A stretch of 64,000 bases of DNA from Bolinopsis microptera (taxonomy: Eukaryota; Ctenophora; Tentaculata; Lobata; Bolinopsidae), in the NCBI RefSeq assembly GCF_026151205.1, contig NC_087078.1, forward strand, positions 1,092,175-1,156,174, given 5' to 3'. The translations under genes and the position numbers were made by a program. Below the pieces are notes generated by a model. That model worked only from the letters and a program-made list of their open reading frames with translations, searched no databases and was not told the DNA's origin. Of this stretch, positions 43,406 to 55,778 are shown in pieces; position 1 is the stretch's first letter; every line of letters begins with the position of its first letter.

Positions 43406-44176
43406 ACATGGCTTTCGACACTACCACTGAAAGACCTCAACTATGTTCTGAACAGGCAGGAGTTCCAAGACAGCATACGCTTAAGGTATGGTTGGAAGAT
43501 CCAAGGAGTGCCCTCTAAATGTGCTTGTGGAAATGTAAACAGTATCTACCACGCCCTTGACTGTAAACTAGGCGGATACGTGAGCATGCGCCACAACGCT
43601 ATTAGAGATACTGCTGCTTTCTTCCTCCGAGAAGCAAAGTGTAAAGATGTAAGGATAGAACCAGCACTCCTGACAGTCCAACCAAGCTCCTTCTCAAGAA
43701 AGACCAACACCCAGGATGAAGCCCGTCTTGATGTTGCAGCTGTTGGATTGTATGCACCCTTTGAAAGAACATTTTTTGACATTAGGGTCACACATCCTAA
43801 CTGTGACACAAACACATTTAAGACGCTAGATAAGATCTATAAAGATCACGAGAAAGAAAAGAAAGATTTGTATGAAGAGAGAGTACTTCAGTCAGAGAAA
43901 GGATCCTTTGTCCCTCTAGTCTTCACAACCTCTGGAGGTATGGGACCGCTATGCACTGTATTTGTAGATCGTGTCTCTGAGATGATAGCTGACCATAAAA
44001 AAGAAGCCAAGAGCCAAGTCAAAAATCATATCAGAACACGATTCAGATTTGATCTGTTAAGAAGTACACTCATTGCACTAAGAGGAATCAGAGGAAGATC
44101 AACGGCCCAGCATCTTGAACTGCATGACATCTCCTTCAACCTCATCCCCCAGAAGACGAGCTTTGAGGTCTCCTAG
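43406..44176 (+). CDS. C-terminal knuckle and RLE-like domain of an RT/RLE retroelement (5'-truncated)
   Basis: The frame opens directly after an A-rich run and has no ATG of its own in frame. It reads TWLSTLPLKD, then FQDSIRLRYGWKIQGVP, then a C-x-C-x7-H-x3-C knuckle (CACGNVNSIYHALDC) and LGGYVSMRHNAIRD. An RLE-like core follows: ARLDVAAVGL…ERTFFDIRV (D, then D-x-R about 13 residues on), and FVPLVFTTSGGMG. The reverse transcriptase is missing. The frame is intact to its stop, followed by a structured 3' end. It is related to the arm pseudogenes at 31,160-32,430 and 46,909-48,420 but clearly a different copy. Confidence 0.75.
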   Translation, partial: TWLSTLPLKDLNYVLNRQEFQDSIRLRYGWKIQGVPSKCACGNVNSIYHALDCKLGGYVSMRHNAIRDTAAFFLREAKCKDVRIEPALLTVQPSSFSRKTNTQDEARLDVAAVGLYAPFERTFFDIRVTHPNCDTNTFKTLDKIYKDHEKEKKDLYEERVLQSEKGSFVPLVFTTSGGMGPLCTVFVDRVSEMIADHKKEAKSQVKNHIRTRFRFDLLRSTLIALRGIRGRSTAQHLELHDISFNLIPQKTSFEVS

Positions 44177-44250
44177 ATTTGTTTATGTAAATTTTGATAT
44201 TTTACTGTACTATTTTATGTTGTATATAATTTTACGGACGAAATGATCCC

Positions 44251-44369
44251 AGGGGGGACTCCCAACCCACCGCTTCGGCGGGTAGTTGACGCACCTTTCA
44301 CAAGCAAGAGCCACTTTGGTCTACTTGCTGTGAGGTGTCTCAGCTACATGGGTTGGGGGTCCCCCCTTT
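44251..44369 (+). other. Strong multi-stem hairpin at the 3' end of the RT/RLE fragment
   Basis: GGGGGGACTCCCAACCCA at the left pairs with TGGGTTGGGGGTCCCCCC at the right. Inside are CCGC-TTCG-GCGG (a UUCG tetraloop hairpin) and AAGCAAG…CTTGCT. A T-run follows. A likely RNA structure at the 3' terminus of the element. Confidence 0.75.
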
Positions 44370-44384
44370 TTTTTATTTTTTTAA

Positions 44385-46597
44385 AAATTCTTTCATCAAT
44401 GTGTACTCAATATCAATGACAATACGAGAAAACATAGATAGTAATCAAATTAATCGTCGAAAAGATAACTTAATAAAGTGAATAAAGGAGGTTTGAAATG
44501 CAACGATAACACTAAAAAATTACTAAAGTATTCTTGTGAAAATTTGGCCGTATTTGCTTTAGCGCTCGATTTTCATACTACGGTGTAAATTTTCGAAAAT
44601 ATGCGCGGCGCACCTAAAATTTGGTTCCATTAAGAATTAATTATTTTGCCAGAATTATATTTGATGCATTTAAATTAGTAGTTATTAGTAGACGTACAGA
44701 AATAAATTTCGAAAATATTGTTATAGGTTATAAATTGTAGGTTTACAACCTACCAGGACGCGCGCCGAGTTAAGTAAAACAAAATTTTTTGTTAAGTTAT
44801 AATGTATAAACAATTATATATTATAATTTATATCATATATTAATAACCTATCAAAATCAAAATGATCGCCGAGTTGAACCCGTTTACGGTCAAATGTTTT
44901 TGGTTTTACCAGTATAACATGTTAAAATAGCACTTAAGTTTTCAATATAAGGTCCTAAGGCCAGGCCAGGAAATCTTACTGGCAGCTCGCAGGGGCCTTG
45001 GAGCGCGATGTGTAACTGTGCTGCGCCGCGCACTCAATTATGCTTCTCACTAGTGACTAGATCGCAAAATGCGTTATTGTGCCTCGCCGAGCTGCGATGA
45101 ATTTACATCGTCAATTAGGCACGTACAGCTGTGTAGTAAAAACAATTTAGTAAGCTGCCAGCGTGCAAATTTTGACCGTATGGATTTTATGCCAACATGA
45201 CACCGTTAAAGCTTGTATCACGCGCGTGGTGACCCCCACTGTCGCTTCACTATAGTGTATCGTATTTGACATCGTCCGTCAGTCAATTCACAATTACGAC
45301 GTCAAACTTTCCATATCGGTACTCTGCGAATTATGAACAACAAACAAAGCACAAAGCAACTTGTAGCGCGATGCGTTACTGTGCCTCTCCTGGCTAGATC
45401 GGCGAGATGCGCTACTGTGCCGCGCCGAGCTGCCATGAATTGACATCGTCAATTAAAAAGCAACAAACGCTTGTCGATACAAAGTGAAAATGATAATTTG
45501 CGCGGCGCGTCCAAGCCCTCCAAGCAAAGAAAGTGCTGCTAACTGCTGATCAATTGCTTTATCCAAAGCCTTTTATTTGCATTGCGTGAAATTCGCAGTT
45601 AGCACATGCAACATGGTTATGTGAAGCTAATATCAAATATATTACTGCTAGCTGACAACTGCTGCTCACTGCTGTCTAGTCTTGTCGACGTTCTTATTAT
45701 AGACTTAATATTTGCAGCAAGAATTTTAAGAGTATCACTGGGTAAACCTTAAACCTTTGGTAACCGATGTTGATTCACGATGTCAATCCTCGCATCTCGC
45801 CAATATATCTGCATACGGTTGCAAGAAGCATTATTTGATGCGCGCGCGACCCAGTAGTGCATCGCGCTACAACAGCAAACAGCTGTACTGTGTATGTGCT
45901 TAATTGACGATGTAAATTCATCGCAGCTCGGCGAGGCACAGTAGCGCATCTTGCCGCGATCTAGTCACTAGTGAGAAGCATAATTTAGTGCGCGGCGCAG
46001 CACAGTAACACATCGCGCTACACTGCCTTAGGCCCCTGCCAGCTGCCAGTAAGATTTCCTGGCCTTAAGACCTTATATTAAGTCCTTAAGTGCTATTTTA
46101 ACATGTGATACTGGTAAAACCAAAAATTTTACCGTCAATGAGTTCAACTCGGCGCGCATTTTAATTTTGATAGGTTATTAATACATTATATTAAATTGTT
46201 ATTAAATTATTATAATAATTATTAAATTATAACATATAATGATTTATATATTATAACCTATAACAATATTTTCGAAATTCAACTCTCTACGTCTACTAAT
46301 AACAAATAATTTAAACATTAAATGCATCAAGTATAATTCTGGCAAAATAATTAATTCTTAATGGAACCAAATTTTAGGTGCGCCGCGCATATTTTCGAAA
46401 ATTTACACCGTAGTATGAAAATCGAGCGCTAAAGCAAATACTGCCAAATTTTCACAAGAATACTTTAGTAATTTTTTAGTGTTATCGTTGCATTTCAAAC
46501 CTCCTTTATTCACTTTATTAGGTTATCTTTTCGACAATTAATTTGATTACTATCTATGTTTTCTCGTATTGTCATCGATATTGAGTAGACATTGATG
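44385..46597. mobile_element. 2.2-kb foldback element with about 0.7-kb arms
   Basis: 44,385-45,140 is the reverse complement of 45,885-46,597 at roughly 90 percent identity. Both outer ends read ATTCTTTCATCAATGT. The loop (45,141-45,884) carries further GC-rich CGCGATGCGTTACTGTGCC repeats. No coding frame. The left arm carries an extra GTAGGTTT-palindrome copy at 44,738. Its right end coincides with the inner end of the giant inverted repeat. Confidence 0.8.
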
Positions 46598-46908
46598 AAA
46601 GAATAAGGGACAGTCTAAATAGGAAAGATTTTAGAAGAGTCTTAAAAGATTCCAAAGATTGAGCCAATGACATGTTGCCTGGTAACAGGAAGTCCTTTGT
46701 ACATCTTAGGAGCCACTGCATGCAGAGAAGTTACCCACACCAAACTTTGATAATCGGTAATGTAATACAGAATCGTGGATTATACCCGATAACTACTGGC
46801 CTGTAACAGCCGGCTACTAGCTTACAATTGATGCAAGCGTGGTGTGTGGATGACTCTGCAGCAGCAGGTTCTCTGAAGAAACTCGGGCTGTTGTAGGATT
46901 TACTCAGT

Positions 46909-48420
46909 TTGAACGGTCCTAAGTTAGGCTACTTCCCCAAAAAAGTGAAGACTATTCTTATCCTAAAGGGCCCAAAATGGCTACTACCAGCAGCCATGTT
47001 TTTATTTGGAGATACTGGTATAGAGATCACATGCGATGGGGAGCATCATCTGGGAACAGTGATAGGTGGAGAGGAGGCTAGAGAGACGTATGCAAAAAAA
47101 TAAAGTAGAAAAATGGGTGAAGGATGTAGAAGAGTTGTCAGAAATTGCTCTTGATGAACCTCAGGCAGCCCTATCATTGTATACCAAAGCCCTCTGGTAT
47201 CGGTGGACCATTGTGATGCGCACCATCCAAAACACTATTAATACCTCTTCATCCCATTGGAGAAGTGTACAAGAGAAAAGTTCATTCCGGCAATTATTGG
47301 TAGGAATGTGACTGACCCGCACAGGAGAATGTCTGCGCTACCTGTAAGATGAGGGGTGGTTGGTAGCGTTGAGCCAGTAGAGATCGCGGAAAAGGAATAC
47401 CAGACGTCACTCAAGATAACGGAGGAGCTGGTTGACCTCATCTATGACCAGGAAGCATCCCTGATGAAGTTGGATAAAATTAAGATAAAGGGCAGAGTTA
47501 ACAGCCTCAAGTTAGTTAAAGAATTACGCTTGAAGAAGGAGCTTGCTGAGATAATGAGTGAAGTGGATGAGAATACTAGGGAGTCACTGCAACTGGTACA
47601 AGAACATGGGTCAGGAGCTTGGCTAACATGTCTCCCCATTCAACAGCTAGGGTATGCTTATAGCGAGCAAGACTTCAGAGATGCTGTTCATCTCTGGTGT
47701 GGTTGGGACATCCCTAACACCCCAAGAATCTGTGATTATGGAGCCAAGAATGATCACAATCATATCCTCAACTGTAAGAACTACCGTCATAACAACGTGA
47801 GAGACTCTGTTGCTGAATACCTTAGGCTGGTGACCAAGGATGTGAGCTGAGGATTTAGCCCCTGTTAAAACACCTATAGAATCAGCCAACTTCCAACAAA
47901 AGGGCAACAATGCTGATATAAGGCTAGGCTCGATATATCAGCAAGAGGAGTATGGAGCACATTTGAGAGGACTTTCTTTGACATGCGTATTTTCAATCCT
48001 AAATCGCCTACATATCAAGGAAAGACCATGCCACAGCTCTACACTCTGCACGAGAATGAGAAATAGAACCAGTATGCATGAACAGTGTGCTACAATAATT
48101 GAAGAAAGGGTCATTTTTGTCCTCCCTGTGTTTACCACTACAGGAGGAATGGCACCTGAGCTTGAGGCCAAGTGTTTTATAAGGAGACTTGCTGTGTTGA
48201 TAGCCACCAAGACCAAGGAGGACTACAGCCAGGTGATGTGTAACATCAGGACACGCCTGAGCATGGATATAAAGACTAAAGAGGAGTGTGCTAGTAGCAG
48301 TTAGAGGTGTACATGGAAAGCCAAAGAAGGCATGGACCGCCCCTATATCCAATGTCTCCTTCAACCTGATACCTGAGGAGAAGAGCTACGAAGGATAGAC
48401 GATATCTATTGCTCAGGATT
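46909..48420 (+). pseudogene. RT plus RLE-like element, decayed (right-arm copy, less deleted)
   Basis: Reads NGPKLGYFPKKVKTILILKG…HHLGTVIGGEEARETYAKK, frameshift near 47,100, then VEKWVKDVEELSEIALDEPQ…YRWTIVMRTI (end of an RT). A second frame (47,356-47,850) has the helical linker and FRDAVHLWCGWDIPNTPRIC. The RLE-like domain follows across a frameshift near 47,930 (FERTFFDMRI) with a stop after HENEK. Then TTGGMAPELEAKCFIRRLAV and MCNIRTRLSMD. At least three frame breaks: dead. Confidence 0.8.
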
Positions 48421-49744
48421 AACGTTTGTGCTCTGCCAATTGCATCACTTGATTTAATTTATTGTATTATATATATTATATATACTGTTTAACATTTTTC
48501 ACTCTTCAATAAAAAACTAGCTTAATGTCAGTAGGTCGTTAAGAATTTTTGTGTGCACACACAGATACCTAACAGTATTATTATTATTATATCTTGTCTG
48601 GATATTCGAACCTTTCGAATTGTATCTCGAAATTTATGTTTAAATTCCCTGTGTAGTTTTTTCAAGGTATAATGGGAATAATATTGTAAAATGTCTATTG
48701 TATAATGTCATCATTTTATGGCTCTTCAAGTATCCATTTTGATTGATGTAGCAATTTGAAGTTGCAGCCGAAGATTTATTGATTTTAATGTGGTCCATTC
48801 TTAATAAAAATATTTTGCGTTACTATTCGTTTAAACTGCTTTAGTTTTTAACTGTTTAGGAGATGATTTGAAGCAGTGCAACGATCTAAGTGCGGTGAAA
48901 ACGAAGTCAGACCAAAGCCAGATGCTTTAGTTCACACTGTGACTGATTAATGTACCTCTCAACCTCTGCAGTCTGCAACATACTGACTGTCTTACTTGTA
49001 ACCTGGTTAGTTATAATAGTTATTTTTAATCGTATACCTTCAAGCTTTCCTCCACAGTTTCAACCAACTTTGAAACACTGATTTATTGCTAGTATTTTAT
49101 ATTACTGAGCAGACTGAACCAAGTTTTGATTAAATGATTAAGATTATTAAAGTTGAGATCATAATCGTATTAATCCAACAATTAATGATCGCTTGTATTT
49201 GTTGCTGTGAGACACAAAACACTACACATCCACATTTGACACTAAACACTACGCCTTACACGCTAAACACTACACATTACACTAGGACTCTAGGAGACAA
49301 TGAATCTAACGGCCTGTGATTTGTGAATAACCGAAATTTAACGTATACTGTAAATGTATCTATTTATTCACTAAGAAAATCATTAATTTATGCTTGTACC
49401 TGAGTGTAATAGTGCTTATGTAGATCGTGGATTTATATCTAATATTAATAACAATGCAGTTCCCTCTTAATAATAATAATAATAATAAAATTTGGTAGCT
49501 TAAACACAAACTCTAAGCCCAGTGGATAAACCACAAAACTTATGCTCTATTGTGTGAAACAAAGATACTAGATCAAGATAACTATCAAGGAGTGTATGCA
49601 TAGGACATAAAAAGTTTTGGAACGAAGATGACATGCTTGTGAAGCGAGCTAACAGTCTAATTGCTAATAAGTTCAAAAAGATCATGACATTAGGTTGCAT
49701 CCTAAACAGTTTAAGCAAATAACATAAAGTTATTATATTGTCGA

Positions 49745-52399
49745 TTAATCGCTTTTGCCATAACTTTTCTTAAACAGGTGAGTTTTTAATAATGTTTTGA
49801 ACAGATCAACATTGGAACAAGTCTTAATTTCAATTGGTAGTTGGTTCCAGATTTTCGGAGCAACAGTCTGAAACGCTCTTGGGTGTGATCTTGTAGATCC
49901 GACGGGTAGGTGTAAGGAGGAAGTTCTTCTGCTACTCGAACTAACAAATGTTACTAGATCACACAGATATGCAGGAGCAACACCATTGACTGCTTTGAAA
50001 ATCAGTAAGCATAACTTAAACTCAATCCTCTCCTTCACCTTGAGCCAATGAAGGGATTTGAGCTTCTCCTCGACTGAGTCTCTCTTCTTTAATCCAAAAA
50101 CCAGACGGCATGCTCGGTTCTGAATGTTCTGCAGCTGCGTAATTGAGGCTTGACTACAACCATAGTAAAGTGCATTGCAGTAGTCAAGCGATGAGATTAC
50201 AATTGCTTGAGTCAGTGTTCCCATCTGTTTGGTTGTGAGGAATGTTTTCATCTTAGCAAGGTCTCTTAGTTTCAGAAAACACGATGTTTTAAGTTGCTTG
50301 ATTTGCTCACCAAAGTTTAGTTGAGAGTCGAGACGAAATCCGAGGTTCTTTGCAACAGGTGACAGCCTGACACACGTCTCAGAGTTAACAAACACGCCCC
50401 CTATAGACAGCTGCTGGAGAACAAGCGGTGTCCCAAAGACAAGAATCTCGGTTTTTCCTGCATTGAGCTGTAGATAATGTTTTTTCATCCAGTCATTAAT
50501 TTCTTGGAAACATTTGGGAACATCGTTGATAAGGACGGTGGGCTCCTCGTTTGGCTTGAAACTTTTATACAGCTGATGATCGTCGGCGTAACCCTGGATG
50601 GAGAAGTTCAAATCATGTGCTGCTGAGTACAAAGAGCGAATGTAGATGTTGAACAGGACCGGACCCAGCACAGAGCCCTGTGGGACTCCAAACTTAATCA
50701 CTATCTCATAAGATTCCTCATTTCCAACTTTAATCGTTTGACATCTACCTGTGAGGAAGCTGCTGAACCATTTCCAAGCTGTCCCTGTTATTCCCAACTC
50801 ATTTCTGAGGATGTTCAGTAGTTTGCAGTGGTCAACTGTATCAAAAGCTGCGCTGAGATCTAGGAGAAGAACAACAGTTGCCTTGCTTTCTGTAGATGCA
50901 ATGAGTATATCGTTAACAACTCTCACAAGCAGAGTCTCGGTGCTGTGTTTTGATTTGTATCCAGACTGCTGTGGGATGTTCAGGTTGTTGTTTTCTAGAT
51001 GTTCATTTAGACGCCTGAGCACTACTCTTTCTATCAACTTGCCCACAAAACTAAGGTTAGATATTGGTCTGTAATTCTTGAGATTATCACTATCTAATCC
51101 CTGGCCCTTGATCAGGGGTGTGATATGAGCTAGTTTAGCGCCATCAATACTGCCAGAAGATAATGAAGCATTTACTATGTCAACTAAGACGGGTAGTAGA
51201 ACCTCAAGGTTTTCTTTAAAGATGTTTGCAGGTAGAGGGTCAATTGAAGAAGACTTGATCTCAGATGCCTTGATTATCTCCTCTAGTTCTTCTAGAGTAG
51301 TTGGAGAGAACTCAGCTAGTTTTTCTCCGCAGTAAGAGGGCGTTTGATCGTCAGACTCCACATGATCAAAGTTATTTCGTATTGCCTTTATTTTCTCCTG
51401 GAAATATACGTTAAAGTTTTCGACTGTGTCCTTGAGAGACTCCGACGAAGGCAACACAATGCTTTTATCCCGATCAAGAAAGGTGTCCACAAATCTAAAA
51501 AGACTCTTAGAAGAATAGGAATGCTTTATGAATTCGACTTTGAAAAACTCATGTTTCTTCCTGTCTGAGAGTTCTGTGCACTGCTCTCTGACTGATTCAT
51601 AGTGTTTCTTGTCAGTTAAAGATCCGGAGATTTTCCACTTTGTCTCGGCTTTTCTTCTTTGGCTTCTAAGTGCTTTATATTCACCATCGAACCAAGGGGC
51701 AGACTTACGTTCTTTGATTTCCTTTGTGAGGAGAGGAGCATGGTTATTCAGCACAGTTAGGCACTTAGAGTTGTATAGGCTGATGCGGCTTTCAAATGAC
51801 GGCATTTCAGCTTGTGATAGACCCTCAGGATCCATTACAGTAACCAATTCCTCAGCAAGATTATCCGCAAAACAATTTTTGTCAATTTCTTTGACATTTC
51901 TGAATGTGATAACTTTTTTCTTGTTGAGATTGCTTGCAACTGTTTTTGTGAGGCTAAAAGTAACGGGGAAATGGTCACAGTTTGGGAACATTTCCGAGGT
52001 GTGCGAGTCTACTGTGACACTCTTTGGATTGACTATCTGATGGGAGGAGATTACAACATCCAGAATATGTCCTTTGTTGTGAGTTGGATCTCTCACGTAT
52101 TGATGCAGTCCATAGCTGGCCAATACTTCAGTCAGTTTGGCCGTGTTTCTTGATTTATGATCATCCAAATGAATATTAAGATCACCACAGATTAAAAACT
52201 TCTTGTATTTCATGAATATGTTCCCAATAAACTCATCCAAATCTTCAAAAAATACATCAGTCAATGACCCTGGTCGGTAAACACAAGCACAGAGGACAGT
52301 ATCACCCGATGAGTCTCGAAATTTGCCTAAAACTGCCTTAATAAAGGTCACCATACAAGTTGTACTTTTTGAATAACTTTTTATCCTTTTTTCTAACAT
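49745..52399 (-). CDS. CR1/L2-like LINE ORF2 (right-arm copy)
   Basis: 884 codons identical in protein sequence to the left-arm copy, so the same motifs hold: partial APE endonuclease (GDLN, CDHFPV), RT with LDLSAAFD, GVPQGS and YADD. Its 3' end runs into an uninterrupted (TTA)n tail near 49,465-49,490, the pre-insertion state of the left-arm site. Missing APE N-terminus as on the left. Confidence 0.9.
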   Translation of the reverse strand: MLEKRIKSYSKSTTCMVTFIKAVLGKFRDSSGDTVLCACVYRPGSLTDVFFEDLDEFIGNIFMKYKKFLICGDLNIHLDDHKSRNTAKLTEVLASYGLHQYVRDPTHNKGHILDVVISSHQIVNPKSVTVDSHTSEMFPNCDHFPVTFSLTKTVASNLNKKKVITFRNVKEIDKNCFADNLAEELVTVMDPEGLSQAEMPSFESRISLYNSKCLTVLNNHAPLLTKEIKERKSAPWFDGEYKALRSQRRKAETKWKISGSLTDKKHYESVREQCTELSDRKKHEFFKVEFIKHSYSSKSLFRFVDTFLDRDKSIVLPSSESLKDTVENFNVYFQEKIKAIRNNFDHVESDDQTPSYCGEKLAEFSPTTLEELEEIIKASEIKSSSIDPLPANIFKENLEVLLPVLVDIVNASLSSGSIDGAKLAHITPLIKGQGLDSDNLKNYRPISNLSFVGKLIERVVLRRLNEHLENNNLNIPQQSGYKSKHSTETLLVRVVNDILIASTESKATVVLLLDLSAAFDTVDHCKLLNILRNELGITGTAWKWFSSFLTGRCQTIKVGNEESYEIVIKFGVPQGSVLGPVLFNIYIRSLYSAAHDLNFSIQGYADDHQLYKSFKPNEEPTVLINDVPKCFQEINDWMKKHYLQLNAGKTEILVFGTPLVLQQLSIGGVFVNSETCVRLSPVAKNLGFRLDSQLNFGEQIKQLKTSCFLKLRDLAKMKTFLTTKQMGTLTQAIVISSLDYCNALYYGCSQASITQLQNIQNRACRLVFGLKKRDSVEEKLKSLHWLKVKERIEFKLCLLIFKAVNGVAPAYLCDLVTFVSSSSRRTSSLHLPVGSTRSHPRAFQTVAPKIWNQLPIEIKTCSNVDLFKTLLKTHLFKKSYGKSD

Positions 52400-53139
52400 T
52401 TATTCTGTAAATAGTTGTTGGTAGTTCTAAAGTTTAATGGCAATTTCTGAATGTTTTGCGATACTTACTCTGGTTACTCATTTTTGTTGATGGAGGTTAT
52501 TTTTAATCAATAGCGGTGTCATAATCACTTGAGGTCCATGCTGTATTGTTGGCTGCATGTTGCAGCTTTATGAATTCCTAGGCGACTTTTAGCAATGATG
52601 ATTGTATAGAAGTTGTCAACAAGCTTGAGCTGGTGCTATTGTGCTCCTGATTTCAGTGGACATTTTATTAAATTGTAGTGGACTGTATACCACCTGTTCA
52701 GTGCAACTAATTGTACTGATCTGTAGGGCACAATTTTAAAAGAGTTTATTTTTTACTCTACAATGCTGTACTGTTCATTGTGTTTGGCCCCGACTTTGAT
52801 TTCCTTGTTTTCTTTATCTTTTCAGCACCTCAAGTTCTGATTTTTTGAAGGAGAAATTCTAGTTAAAGACGTTCACATTATTATACAGTGATCTGATGAA
52901 TGACAATATGCGGGAGTGAGTAAAGTTGTAAAAGTCATGAACAATTATCGATCAATAGGAAGAAATTTCAATAAATGACAGTTATGATGACTAAAAGTAG
53001 ATTGAACGGCTAAAATACGGGTCTTGGGAGCTAGAGAAATAAAATAAAATGATACAAGCTTGCATTTATTCTGTCTAACATTTAATTAATTCTATGTATG
53101 TTTGTGAAACTACTCAGTACTCTCCATCTCCTTTCTTCA

Positions 53140-53560
53140 GGTTTATTTTTTAAATTTTTTATAATTATATGGCAGATTTATTTTATTTTAAATATATAGC
53201 AATGGCCAAACCACATTGTACATTGTTTGGTATCATATTTATGTATGCATACTTATTACTAACTGTATATAATTTCAATAATTTTCGGGGCTCAAGTCAG
53301 GACGTCTCGTCCCACGAGTAAAGTTGTAAGCTGAGTACATACTTTTAGATCATCTCACCTCGTACGGTGAAATGGGGAAAGTTTTGCTTCAGCCTGGTGT
53401 GTTGAGTGCTTCCCAAGTTTTGGGATCCAAAAATATGATCACCACGAACACTACTTAAGAGTTAAAACATGAACTTATCACACAACTGCAATGATTCCAA
53501 GAAATAATTGCAGTTACTTAATATATATTATATAGTCTACACGGTCTCTGAATAAAAGAT
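53140..53560 (+). repeat. Dispersed repeat (GACGTCTCGTCCCA family), right-arm copy
   Basis: Mirror of 24,479-24,900. Ends near TGCAATGATTCCAAGAAATA. Related to 41,205-41,610. Confidence 0.7.
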
Positions 53561-53829
53561 AATAATTCAGACACAATCTGTCTTACCTGTAATTAAAAGA
53601 GTCCATTCAACAGTATATGGGTTCTGTAGAAAATGATTTTGCCAGTGGACTATTTGAGGTACAGATGGTGTGTGAATTCTGACTTAACTTAGGTAAAATT
53701 GATTACACAATAGACAGACTGTCGAGGTGGCAACGTCTTAGTCGAGACGTTGCCATCATTTATAAAAAACATTTTCAAAATTTACAGATATTTCCAAAAC
53801 AGTTTACCCCCCAGTTCCATGGCCGGATA

Positions 53830-54051
53830 TTATGCCAAATTATTAGACGGAGGTCCATTTCCCGTAGATCATCTCCGGAGATGATTCTCCGGCTCCGTCT
53901 ACTGTATTAGACGGAGATGAAGCTCTCCGGGAATTTCTCGGAGATTAATTCATACAGTATCAACAAAATTACCGTAGATGGTCTCCGGTCGTGGAACTGC
54001 AAACTCCGGAGAAATATCAGTAGACGATCTCCGTCTAATAATTTGGCATAA
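53830..54051. mobile_element. 222-bp MITE-like TIR element (right arm)
   Basis: Mirror copy of 23,988-24,209 with the same TTATGCCAAATTATTAGACG termini. Confidence 0.8.
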
Positions 54052-55439
54052 GGTTCATTGTTTATTATTCTGATCCAAATTTTAGAGTGCTTCTTGAAGA
54101 AAGATATCTTTAGCATTAAAATTTACTGCGTTGGCCTTCGTGTAGTGGCAGAGGAAAGTTATTTTCTGAGTTCCGTGAAGCTGGTAGAATTAGGATCCAG
54201 ATTTGAGAGTAAACGATGAACACTATATTATTCATTCACGGTGTCGTAGCACGCTATCACAATTCGCATGGTTATTTGATAAATTTTCCTAACGAGATAA
54301 ACAATTTGCTTTTATATTAAATACTTTTCAAATTTCACATCATACTATACCCCGGATTAGATGATCTATTGCAATATGTTGCAATGGAGTTTCTAAAATG
54401 TATATCATAACTTCCATTTTTTTCAGGTTTTATTGGTGTTGTAGACGATCACTGAATTCTGTAGCTCTGTGAGATTTGTGGCTTCATCGAATTACATCAG
54501 ATCACGCAGACTTGATGAAAATATGAAGACGTGAACTAGATCTGCTAATGCTATTCTCTCTTTAGCAAATAGCACGAGGTTAATTAAATAAGCAAGGGTA
54601 GCTTAAAATATAACAATCTTTTGAAACATATGACGTCGTGTATTTTACTAAAGTTTGTTGGAGGGTTGAAATTCACTTTCAAATCATCAAATGTTACTTT
54701 CGCAGCTCAGAATGGTTATAATTTTAATCTTAAAGTAATGCAATGTTATTTTTCAATCTGCTACTGACAGCATTTGTTATTTGATGTTTTGAATGGGGAA
54801 AGAGTTTGAGTAGTTCAACAATCATGCACATCAGTGTTTATGTCACTCAGTGTTTACTCTCTCGATTCTCCGTCTCCCTCAATGTTTGATGACCGACCCA
54901 GTGTTTCCCTCCGTATCCCTGCGTATTGACTGTCCGTCTCACTGTGCAGTGTTTAATATCTGTCTTTCAGTTTTCAATCTCTATCTCGTGTTAAATAGTT
55001 CTCTCTGTATTTAATGTCCGTCCAACTCCTAGTGTTCAATATCTGTCTCATCGTTTATTTTCCGTCTCGCTGTTCAATCTCCGTATCTCAAGGTGCAAGG
55101 AGTGTATGATTGTAAACGTTTTGGATTTAGCTACAGATTTTGGAACTTTCCGATGGTAGGTAAATTCTCACCTACTTAAAAGATTTTTCAGCGGAGTTTC
55201 ATTGCAGTGTTTAAGGGTTCTCGGATAATGCTCTTATAAATTCATTATTTTACATCTGTGTTTCATTTTGTAAAAAAGATTTCAAGTATAAAGATGATGA
55301 CAATGACATGTCCGTTCTATAATAGTATAATTCGAGTCGAAATATTGATTATGCAAACTTATTCCACGCTGTCTTGTTGTTTACGTAAGCCGCTGTGCGT
55401 GACATTGTTAAGAAGTAAAAGACGCGCATTGCGCGCGCG

Positions 55440-55778
55440 ATGTTTTGACCCTCCTCGTCGGCCGAATGACCCTCCTCGGCCACGTGAGTATGGTTTTTTA
55501 TTTTATTTTTTAAAATGACCCTCCTCGGCCATGGCCGAGGAGGGCCATTTTTGTCATATTGTTTGGCCCTGCTCGGCCATGGCCGAGGAGGGCCATTTCT
55601 TGTTTGGCCCCGCTCGGCCATGGCCGAGGAGGGCCATTTTTTTCATATTGTTTGGCCCTGCTCGGCCATGGCCGAGCAGGGCCATTTTTAAAAAATGACC
55701 CTCCTCGGCCGAATGACCCTCCTCGGCCACGTGAGTATGGTTTATATTTTATTTTTTAAAATGACCCTCCTCGGCCAC
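55440..55778. repeat. Cluster of GGCCATGGCC-centred palindromes (right arm)
   Basis: Mirror of 22,262-22,600. The same palindromes are repeated outside the arm at 56,643-56,950 in direct orientation. Confidence 0.9.
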
